Of a stretch of DNA of 8,195 nt, positions 1-4,795 are shown in pieces. This DNA comes from Gammaproteobacteria bacterium. GTDB taxonomy: Bacteria > Pseudomonadota > Gammaproteobacteria > SZUA-229. The notes beneath the pieces were generated by a model that was not told the origin of the DNA, did not search any database, and worked only from the letters and a program-made list of their open reading frames with translations. Within the stretch, counting starts at the first letter, position 1. Every line of letters starts with the position of its first letter. Both the position numbers and the translations under genes were made by a program. The stretch lies in NCBI GenBank assembly GCA_029287815.1, contig JARFQK010000214.1, forward strand, positions 1-8,195, written 5' to 3'.

Positions 1-638
1 AGATCACCCACGCCACCAGACGCAATCACCGGTACCGACACTGCCTCAGCAACCGTCCGGGTCAGATCCAGATCAAAGCCCTTGCGCGTACCATCACGGT
101 CCATGCTGGTGAGCAGTATTTCACCGGCTCCGAACGCATCCATTTTCTGCGCCCACTCGATCGCATCCAGACCGGTCGGCTTGCGACCGCCATGAGTGAA
201 AATCTCCCAGCGTAACGGCTCGCCCTCGGCGCTGACCTGTTTAGCATCGATCGCGACTACGATGCACTGGGACCCGACGCGGTCGCTGGCCTGTTTAACG
301 AATTCCGGGTTGAATACGGCAGCGGTATTGATCGCAACCTTATCAGCCCCGGCATTCAGCAGGGTCCGCACATCGTCAAGCGTGCGCAGACCGCCACCAA
401 CTGTCAACGGTATGAAGACCTCCTCGGCAACATGTTCGACGACGTGAACCATGGTCTCACGCTCATCGGAACTCGCTGTTATGTCAAGAAACGTGATCTC
501 GTCGGCGCCTTCTTTATCGTAACGGCGGGCGACCTCGACCGGATCGCCGGCATCACGAATATCAATAAATTTGACGCCTTTGACAACACGTCCATTGTCA
601 ACATCGAGGCAGGGAATGATTCGTTTGGCCAGGGACAC
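1..638 (-). CDS. hisF: Imidazole glycerol phosphate synthase cyclase subunit HisF (5' part; 3' end beyond window)
   Basis: HisF is the cyclase subunit of IGP synthase. It takes ammonia from HisH and converts PRFAR to imidazole glycerol phosphate plus AICAR in histidine biosynthesis. The frame read from 638 to 3 gives 212 residues beginning MSLAKRIIPCLDVDNGRVVKG, and is cut by the window edge; the family is usually about 255 residues, so roughly 45 are missing. The two catalytic aspartates of the (beta/alpha)8 barrel are visible as Asp12 (in CLDVD) and Asp131 (in VVAIDAK). Phosphate-binding segments are seen as TVGGGLRT near residue 79 and IASGGVGD at the end. The start is a GTG at 638-636, ten bases after the hisA stop codon. 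I chose it because the residues after it match the usual HisF N terminus directly and no ATG lies nearby. No good Shine-Dalgarno sequence is visible, so translation may be coupled to hisA. Confidence 0.96.
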   Translation of the reverse strand, partial: MSLAKRIIPCLDVDNGRVVKGVKFIDIRDAGDPVEVARRYDKEGADEITFLDITASSDERETMVHVVEHVAEEVFIPLTVGGGLRTLDDVRTLLNAGADKVAINTAAVFNPEFVKQASDRVGSQCIVVAIDAKQVSAEGEPLRWEIFTHGGRKPTGLDAIEWAQKMDAFGAGEILLTSMDRDGTRKGFDLDLTRTVAEAVSVPVIASGGVGD

Positions 639-648
639 GGCGAGCGCG

Positions 649-1404
649 CTAGTAGACGTTCCCGTATTCGCTGCTGTGCTCCGCCAGCCAGCGCTGCGCC
701 TCGGCGAGGTCGATCGTGCCTTCGTAAATTGCACGCCCCGTGATCGCACCGATAATACCCTCATCGGCCACTTCATTCAGCGCCTTGATATCATCCATTG
801 TGGTGATCCCGCCGGATGCAATTACCGGTATATGTATCGACTGTGCCAGTTTGACCGTAGCTTCGATATTCACACCCTGCATCATTCCGTCGCGTGATAT
901 GTCGGTATAAACGATGGCTTCGACGCCATCATTCTCGAAGCGTTGCGCCATATCGATCACATCGTGCCTTGAGACCTTGGACCAGCCATCAACCGCGACC
1001 TTGCCATTCTTGGCATCCAGCCCCACGATGATTCGATTTGGAAACTCAACGCAAACTTCATTGATGAAATGCGGGTCGGTCACTGCTTTGGTTCCGATAA
1101 TCACGTAATGGACACCAGCATCGAGGTAACCTACGATCGTCTCTTCGTCGCGAATACCCCCACCAAGCTGAATCTCGATGTCCGGATATGTGCTGGCAAT
1201 TTCATGAATCACCTCAACATTCTTAGGTTTGCCTGCAAATGCACCGTCGAGGTCGACGATATGCAGTCTCTTCGTCCCCGCCTCGACCCAACGACCCGCT
1301 GTCGCCACCGGATCATCAGAGAAGACGGTATCATCATTCATATCGCCCTGACGCAGGCGAACACATTGACCCTCTTTGAGGTCAATCGCAGGAATCAGTA
1401 ACAT
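649..1404 (-). CDS. hisA: Phosphoribosylformimino-AICAR-phosphate isomerase HisA
   Basis: HisA catalyses the Amadori isomerisation of ProFAR to PRFAR, the step before IGP synthase. The product is 251 residues (family about 240-250) starting MLLIPAIDLKEGQCVRLRQG. Asp8, the catalytic acid/base, lies in PAIDLK. The second catalytic Asp lies in YTDISRDGM, and phosphate-binding loops appear as LGGGIRD and ASGGIT. The frame is open upstream to a possible start at 1443, which would add 13 residues and overlap hisH. I prefer the ATG at 1404 because it matches the conserved HisA N terminus and has a GGAG about ten bases upstream. The gene follows hisH by 23 bases and precedes hisF by 10, so it is part of one transcription unit. 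It is a half-barrel-duplicated TIM barrel related to HisF, but the N terminus and length separate the two clearly. Confidence 0.97.
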   Translation of the reverse strand: MLLIPAIDLKEGQCVRLRQGDMNDDTVFSDDPVATAGRWVEAGTKRLHIVDLDGAFAGKPKNVEVIHEIASTYPDIEIQLGGGIRDEETIVGYLDAGVHYVIIGTKAVTDPHFINEVCVEFPNRIIVGLDAKNGKVAVDGWSKVSRHDVIDMAQRFENDGVEAIVYTDISRDGMMQGVNIEATVKLAQSIHIPVIASGGITTMDDIKALNEVADEGIIGAITGRAIYEGTIDLAEAQRWLAEHSSEYGNVY

Positions 1405-1427
1405 GAATATCTCGCTCCATAAAACTC

Positions 1428-2075
1428 CTAATGTCCATCCCACTGGGTAAAATTTTTCAGCAACTGCAACCCATCAGTCGCACTTTTCTCGGGATGAAAC
1501 TGGACTGCAAATACATTAGCGCAAGCGATCGCCGATGTGAACACAATGTCATAAGTCGTTTCACCTGCCACGATGGCCTCGTCTACTGGATCAACATAGT
1601 AACTGTGAACAAAATAGAAGCGGCTACCCTGTTTGATACCATGCCACAATGGATGGCCCATGGTCTGCGTCACATTGTTCCAACCCATATGTGGAATCTT
1701 TAGCGATTCAGCCGAATTATGCTTGTTGAGCTCATTTCCAAAATAGCGCACCTCGCCCGGATAGACGCCAATGCAGTCAACGCCGTCGTTTTCCTGACTG
1801 TGCGACATCAGCACCTGCAGTCCCATGCAAATACCCAGAAACGGTTTTTCTTTGGCAGCTTGCACAAGCGGCTTGACTAGCTGCCGCGCTGCCAATTCAC
1901 GCATACAGTCTCGAGCCGCGCCTTGGCCGGGGAAAACGACACGATCAGCGGAGGCGATATCCGCTGCGCTGGAGGTGACACGCACCCGCTGCCCACTCTG
2001 GGCGACGTGCTCCAAAGCCTGATCGACCGAGCGCAAGTTCCCCATACCATAGTCCACAACAGCGATCAGGGACAT
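1428..2075 (-). CDS. hisH: Imidazole glycerol phosphate synthase glutaminase subunit HisH
   Basis: HisH is the class I glutamine amidotransferase subunit of IGP synthase. It releases ammonia from glutamine and channels it to HisF. The product is 215 residues, normal for the family. The nucleophile is Cys83 in LGICMGLQ. The other triad residues are His194 and Glu196 in QFHPEKS. The oxyanion-loop region is PGQGAARDCM near residues 49-58. The N terminus MSLIAVVDYGMGNLRSV is the usual HisH opening, which supports the ATG at 2075. The start lies five bases after the hisB stop with no clear Shine-Dalgarno, so translational coupling is likely. Adjacency to hisA and hisF confirms the histidine role over PdxT or TrpG-like amidotransferases. 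Confidence 0.97.
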   Translation of the reverse strand: MSLIAVVDYGMGNLRSVDQALEHVAQSGQRVRVTSSAADIASADRVVFPGQGAARDCMRELAARQLVKPLVQAAKEKPFLGICMGLQVLMSHSQENDGVDCIGVYPGEVRYFGNELNKHNSAESLKIPHMGWNNVTQTMGHPLWHGIKQGSRFYFVHSYYVDPVDEAIVAGETTYDIVFTSAIACANVFAVQFHPEKSATDGLQLLKNFTQWDGH

Positions 2076-2080
2076 AGACG

Positions 2081-2674
2081 CTACAAGGCCCCTTTCGTAC
2101 TCGGCATGATGCCTTCCATGCGCTCATCGAACGACAATGCCATGCGTAGGGCTCGCCCAAAGGCTTTGAAAATCGTCTCGGCAATATGATGGGCGTTGAC
2201 GCCACGCAGATTATCAATATGCAAGGTCACACCGGCATGATTGACGAAGCCCTGGAAAAATTCGTGCAACAGGTCGGCATCGAACGCGCCGATCATCGCC
2301 CGCGGATAGTCGACCTGGTAGGTCAGACCAGGGCGCCCGGAGAAATCGATCACGACGCGTGATAAAGCCTCATCGAGTGGTACATAGGCGTGCCCATAGC
2401 GCACGATACCGGTCTTGTCGCCAACCGCCCTGGCCAGCGCCTGCCCGAGTGTGATACCAATATCCTCAACCGTGTGGTGGGCATCGATGTGGAGGTCGCC
2501 CTGCGCGATGATTTCGATATCGATCAGCCCATGACGACCGACCTGGTCCAGCATATGTTCGAGAAAAGGTACTCCCGTCTCAAGCTTGCAATGGCCAGCG
2601 CCATCCAGATTCACGCTGACCTGAATTTGTGTCTCACCGGTATTGCGCTCCACATCTGCCTTGCGCTGGCTCAT
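2081..2674 (-). CDS. hisB: Imidazoleglycerol-phosphate dehydratase HisB (monofunctional)
   Basis: HisB dehydrates imidazole glycerol phosphate to imidazole acetol phosphate, the step after HisH/HisF. The protein has 197 residues, the length of the stand-alone dehydratase. It therefore lacks the histidinol-phosphatase domain fused to it in Escherichia coli. The two duplicated metal-binding motifs are visible: HIDAHHTVEDIG (residues 62-73, with His66, His67 and Glu70) and NAHHIAETIFKAFG (residues 160-173, with His162, His163 and Glu166). The N-terminal R-T-ET-I pattern (RNTGETQI) and the FLEHMLDQ segment are also typical. The start has a good ribosome binding site, GGAGA six bases upstream. This is the first gene of the compact hisBHAF run; hisH starts five bases after its stop. 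Confidence 0.97.
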   Translation of the reverse strand: MSQRKADVERNTGETQIQVSVNLDGAGHCKLETGVPFLEHMLDQVGRHGLIDIEIIAQGDLHIDAHHTVEDIGITLGQALARAVGDKTGIVRYGHAYVPLDEALSRVVIDFSGRPGLTYQVDYPRAMIGAFDADLLHEFFQGFVNHAGVTLHIDNLRGVNAHHIAETIFKAFGRALRMALSFDERMEGIMPSTKGAL

Positions 2675-2680
2675 TATTTT

Positions 2681-2685
2681 TCTCC
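2681..2685 (-). promoter_or_regulatory. Shine-Dalgarno site of hisB
   Basis: Read on the minus strand the sequence is GGAGA followed by AAAATA and then the hisB ATG, a spacing of six bases. It is the clearest ribosome binding site in the his cluster and fixes the hisB start. The downstream his genes have weak or no such sites. Confidence 0.75.
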
Positions 2686-2802
2686 GATGACCATTGACGT
2701 GATTTCCAGAACGTGTGATTGATGATTGCAGTGCAGGTTGTACTATCAGGACTGATCAGAGAATTGTCTGTATAATTCCAATCTTAACATCTCGCCGTGA
2801 GC

Positions 2803-2832
2803 GCGGGCTAGCCCGCATTTCTCATCAGGCGG
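2803..2832 (+). repeat. Short palindrome-containing intergenic repeat, copy 1
   Basis: The segment holds a perfect 14-base palindrome, GCGGGCTAGCCCGC (2803-2816), continuing into AT and ending with GGCGG at 2828-2832. The core CTAGCCCGCAT (2808-2818) is repeated at 3613-3623, where GGCGG again follows at about the same distance. It lies in the 167-base spacer between dtd and hisB. A hairpin could form, but no T-rich run follows in the dtd-to-hisB direction and only ATTTCT follows on the plus strand, so I do not call it a terminator. It resembles REP-type dispersed intergenic palindromes; that class assignment is inferred. Confidence 0.5.
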
Positions 2833-2841
2833 CGCAGGCTC

Positions 2842-3279
2842 CTACACCTGCAACCAAAAGGTCACCGGCCCGTCGTTGACCAACGTGACCGCCATATCAG
2901 CGCCAAACCTACCCTGTTTGACGCGGGAATAACGGCCCTGCATGATGTCAACCAGCTTGTCAAAAAAAGCCCGGCCTTTCGCGGGATCAGCCGCACTGGA
3001 AAAACTGGGGCGCATGCCCTTGCGAGTGTCTGCAGCCAGGGTGAACTGCGGCACCAACAGCACGCTGCCATCGACGTCACAGACATTTAAGTTCATCTTG
3101 CCAGCACGATCGGCGAATATCCGATAGCCAAGGATACGGTCCGCCAGTTTAGCGGCGCGCTCAGCCTGATCGTGCTTTTCCACCGCGATCAACGCCAGCA
3201 GGCCGCGTTGAATTTCAGCGATACACTCGCCGTCCACGTTTACCGAGGCCGCAGAAACACGTTGCAGCAAGGCAATCAT
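2842..3279 (-). CDS. dtd: D-aminoacyl-tRNA deacylase Dtd
   Basis: Dtd hydrolyses D-amino acids, and glycine mischarged on tRNA(Ala), from tRNAs, acting as a cytosolic proofreading enzyme. The protein is 145 residues, the family's usual size, and starts MIALLQRVSAASVNVDGE. The two active-site signatures are present: a PQFTLAADTRKG segment (residues 77-88; the family has S/P-Q-F-T-L) and the C-terminal NDGPVTFWLQ (residues 135-144) carrying the Gly-cisPro pair Gly137-Pro138. The start at 3279 is supported by this N terminus, although no good Shine-Dalgarno is seen. A TATAAT lies only 15 bases upstream on the minus strand, implying a very short leader. The 167-base spacer to hisB shows no intrinsic terminator, so read-through into the his cluster is possible. 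Confidence 0.97.
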   Translation of the reverse strand: MIALLQRVSAASVNVDGECIAEIQRGLLALIAVEKHDQAERAAKLADRILGYRIFADRAGKMNLNVCDVDGSVLLVPQFTLAADTRKGMRPSFSSAADPAKGRAFFDKLVDIMQGRYSRVKQGRFGADMAVTLVNDGPVTFWLQV

Positions 3280-3295
3280 CTCTAACTTTCTGATT

Positions 3296-3301
3296 ATTAT
3301 A
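3296..3301 (-). promoter_or_regulatory. Candidate -10 element of the dtd promoter
   Basis: The minus strand reads TATAAT here, a perfect sigma-70 -10 hexamer. It would place the start of transcription near 3289, about ten bases before the dtd ATG. The -35 position (3319-3324) reads AATTCC, a poor match, and falls inside the 18-base palindrome at 3315-3332. The call rests on the -10 hexamer and position only. Confidence 0.45.
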
Positions 3302-3314
3302 GACTTATCAAGTT

Positions 3315-3332
3315 TGTAGGAATTTTCCTACA
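3315..3332 (+). promoter_or_regulatory. GacA/UvrY/LetA-type upstream activating site
   Basis: The sequence TGTAGGAATTTTCCTACA is an inverted repeat with 8-base arms around TT. The known GacA site consensus is TGTAAG, six bases, CTTACA. This site has TGTAGG, six bases, CCTACA, so the only departure is the same position changed symmetrically in both arms. Its centre lies about 66 bases upstream of the predicted start of the GGA-rich small RNA, a distance suited to activation by a response regulator. It is also centred about 34 bases upstream of the predicted dtd start. The consensus is established knowledge; regulator identity and binding here are inferred. Confidence 0.75.
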
Positions 3333-3376
3333 CGCATTGTCGAAAACACCTGATAGATCTGAGCTGCCAACCTGAT

Positions 3377-3382
3377 CATAAT
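3377..3382 (+). promoter_or_regulatory. Candidate -10 element of the small RNA promoter
   Basis: CATAAT matches the sigma-70 -10 hexamer at five of six positions, and predicts a start near 3389-3391, just before the first GGA. The corresponding -35 position (about 3354-3359) has no recognisable match, as expected for a promoter that needs an activator. GATATC at 3384-3389 is an alternative about seven bases downstream. Confidence 0.4.
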
Positions 3383-3389
3383 TGATATC

Positions 3390-3577
3390 AGGACACATGG
3401 AATGAGCCGTACAAGGACATAAGGACATATCGAGCAGTCTCTCACGGAAACGGGAAAAGGAACTCAAGGATGACATATTCCCGGATGGAAAAACAGGCTG
3501 TGATGGAACTGCTCTAGCGCGAGGCTCGATCACCTAGCAAGGATGATTACAGGCCCCCGGGAAACCGGGGGTTTTTT
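3390..3577 (+). ncRNA. CsrB/RsmY/RsmZ-type small RNA that sequesters CsrA/RsmA
   Basis: This stretch is predicted to be a non-coding RNA of about 188 bases that titrates the translational regulator CsrA/RsmA. From 3391 to 3543 there are 12 GGA triplets (first bases at 3391, 3399, 3415, 3423, 3446, 3453, 3459, 3468, 3483, 3487, 3505 and 3541), against two or three expected by chance. Many sit in CsrA-like contexts such as ACAAGGACA, ATAAGGACA, CACGGA, TCAAGGATG and GCAAGGATG. Some fall in hairpin loops: TTCC-CGGAT-GGAA at 3478-3490, and GATCA/TGATT (3528-3532/3544-3548, with one G-T pair), which exposes CAAGGA. A 7-base helix, GAGCAGT (3432-3438) with ACTGCTC (3508-3514), could close the central part. 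The RNA ends in a strong terminator and is preceded by a GacA-type box. It runs divergently from dtd and convergently with the acyltransferase gene. The 5' end is estimated from the -10 element, and no plausible protein is encoded. Family membership is inferred from architecture, not a database match. Confidence 0.85.
3554..3577 (+). terminator. Intrinsic terminator of the small RNA
   Basis: CCCCCGG (3554-3560) and CCGGGGG (3565-3571) form a perfect 7-base stem around a GAAA tetraloop, followed by six T residues at 3572-3577. On the minus strand the hairpin is not followed by a T tract, so it acts in the plus direction only. It therefore shows that a plus-strand transcript ends here, although no plus-strand protein gene exists nearby. 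Confidence 0.93.
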
Positions 3578-3605
3578 ATTGGTCATTGGCGCATGATCCG
3601 AAAGG

Positions 3606-3638
3606 GCCCGGTCTAGCCCGCATGTTGCACGAAGGCGG
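3606..3638 (+). repeat. Short palindrome-containing intergenic repeat, copy 2
   Basis: This copy shares the core CTAGCCCGCAT (3613-3623) and the trailing GGCGG (3634-3638) with the segment at 2803-2832, in the same orientation, with one extra base between the two parts. The left arm has diverged (GGTCTAGCCC against GGGCTAGCCC), so the palindrome is imperfect. It lies in the spacer between the small RNA terminator and the 3' end of the acyltransferase gene. The rest of that spacer (3639-3762) shows no gene or clear terminator. Confidence 0.45.
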
Positions 3639-3762
3639 ACCCATCGTTCGTTGAATCCTCACATATTTCAATGACAGAAATGGTCCTCAGCAGTGTACTC
3701 TGCGGTTACAGTTTGTCCTATTTGGTTTGCGAACAACCAAGCGCAGGAGTTGGACCGCCTGG

Positions 3763-4722
3763 TTACGCCGATTTATAAACCGGCGGCTGGCCCGCGGGCC
3801 GGGTCTGGAAATACCGAAAGGTCCAGAGGTATTGTTGCGGACACTCCAGAATGGTGTGTTCGATCGCGCGGTTCATGGCAGCCGCATCGGTCGTATCATC
3901 ACCGCTCGGGAAGTCTGCCAGCGCCGGGAACATCTTGACGCGGTATTTTCTCAGCTTCGGATCGTAGCAGCTGACACAGGGCAGCACCACAGCATTACAG
4001 GCTTTCGCCATCCGGCCCAGCACCGGTATCGTTGCCTTCGGAACGCCAAAAAACGGGGCAAATACCGCTTGCTCCATGCCCAGATCCTCGTCCGCAAGGT
4101 AGACCAGCACCTTGCCTGCACGTGTCTCCCTGATCAATGGTCGCAAACCATCATCGCGAGTGAACAGCTTGCCGCCAAACCTGGCACCGAAGCGGGTGCG
4201 ACCATGAGTGAACATGAAATCAATGACCGTGTTTCTCATCGGCTTATAAGGACCGTTGGTCGGATAATCCATCGATACGGACGCGACCGCAAAATCGAGC
4301 CCAACGCTGTGGGTCAATAGCACAATAACCTGTTTGCCCTGGCGCCTGTAATGATCGAGTTGCTCAAAGCCTTCGCGTATTATTCTTGCTCTGACCACAA
4401 AAACAGGCCGCGACCAAACGATGAAAAGATGCATCGCACTGCGCAATTGCGCGCGGAAATGATCAATGACCAGATCATCGATTTGCTGTTCGGTTCTATC
4501 GGGAAAGCACAGGGACAGGTTCGTCCGAGCGATATTGAAACGCTTGCGGTTCTTTCTCGCGGCAGTTTCACCCAAGCGGAATCCGACCCAATCAATCACT
4601 GGCATTGGCAACAAGGTGAATAGAAAGTAAACGATCAGTCCCAGCCAGGTTAGCCAGTGCCTCGGATGCAACAGCCTTGGGTGGAAGCGATACAGGTGCA
4701 GGTTTGATTCCTTGACGCTCAT
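3763..4722 (-). CDS. lpxL: LpxL/HtrB-family lipid A lauroyl-type acyltransferase
   Basis: The product is a Kdo-dependent late acyltransferase of lipid A biosynthesis. It moves a fatty acyl chain from acyl carrier protein to the lipid A precursor at the inner face of the inner membrane. It has 319 residues from the ATG at 4722 (E. coli LpxL 306). Near the N terminus LLHPRHWLTWLG (residues 17-28) leads into one hydrophobic anchor (about 24-40). The catalytic HX4D/E motif is His138 and Asp143 in THSVGLD. Further family blocks are LCFPDRTEQQ (71-80), YKPMRN (159-164), YLADEDLG (208-215) and FAPFFGVPKATIP (221-233). An in-frame GTG at 4779 would add 19 residues without family resemblance, so I prefer 4722, although its ribosome binding site is weak. 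It follows trkH by 73 bases on the same strand. Whether it adds laurate or another chain (LpxL, LpxP or LpxM-like) cannot be told from sequence alone, though the N-terminal blocks favour LpxL. Confidence 0.92.
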   Translation of the reverse strand: MSVKESNLHLYRFHPRLLHPRHWLTWLGLIVYFLFTLLPMPVIDWVGFRLGETAARKNRKRFNIARTNLSLCFPDRTEQQIDDLVIDHFRAQLRSAMHLFIVWSRPVFVVRARIIREGFEQLDHYRRQGKQVIVLLTHSVGLDFAVASVSMDYPTNGPYKPMRNTVIDFMFTHGRTRFGARFGGKLFTRDDGLRPLIRETRAGKVLVYLADEDLGMEQAVFAPFFGVPKATIPVLGRMAKACNAVVLPCVSCYDPKLRKYRVKMFPALADFPSGDDTTDAAAMNRAIEHTILECPQQYLWTFRYFQTRPAGQPPVYKSA

Positions 4723-4795
4723 CTTGAACCAATCTGTGACATACCGGCGGCGATTGCGTCCAGCACAGTCAAACCGCACAAGCAGCAGGTCGTTG

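Larger units (their letters stand above)
2675..2841. other. Spacer between dtd and hisB
   Basis: This 167-base spacer holds the hisB ribosome binding site and repeat copy 1. Near 2761-2778 is an AT-rich stretch with a weak inverted repeat (GAATT and AATTC arms) and a TTATAC on the minus strand that could belong to a hisB promoter. No well-spaced -35 hexamer is seen. There is no intrinsic terminator for dtd, and no leader-peptide ORF with a run of histidine codons upstream of hisB. Confidence 0.4.

Noticed and set aside
1405..1430. Two GGAG motifs just before hisA (minus strand) considered as CsrA binding sites.
   Set aside because: GGAG near a start codon is expected for a ribosome binding site. 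Two motifs without a visible hairpin do not separate CsrA binding from normal translation initiation.
2803..2820. The GCGGGCTAGCCCGC palindrome considered as an intrinsic terminator for dtd.
   Set aside because: No T-rich tract follows on the minus strand, and only a weak ATTTCT follows on the plus strand. A related copy at 3606-3638 suggests a repeat element instead.
3371..3392. Inverted repeat CCTGAT...ATCAGG considered as an operator or 5' hairpin of the small RNA.
   Set aside because: The arms are only six bases with a ten-base loop and overlap the likely -10 region. This is too weak to call without comparative data.
3297..3533. A 78-codon minus-strand open frame opposite the GGA-rich small RNA.
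   Set aside because: It has no recognisable domain and its composition is explained by the complement of the GGA repeats. It would overlap the dtd promoter, and no ribosome binding site was seen. The plus-strand terminator and GacA-type box explain the region better.
3690..3715. Small inverted repeat GCAG...CTGC downstream of the acyltransferase gene considered as its terminator.
   Set aside because: The stem is four bases and no T tract follows on the minus strand.
3727..4320. A 197-codon plus-strand open frame inside the acyltransferase gene.
   Set aside because: It lies antisense to a gene with clear LpxL motifs throughout and shows no protein family features of its own.
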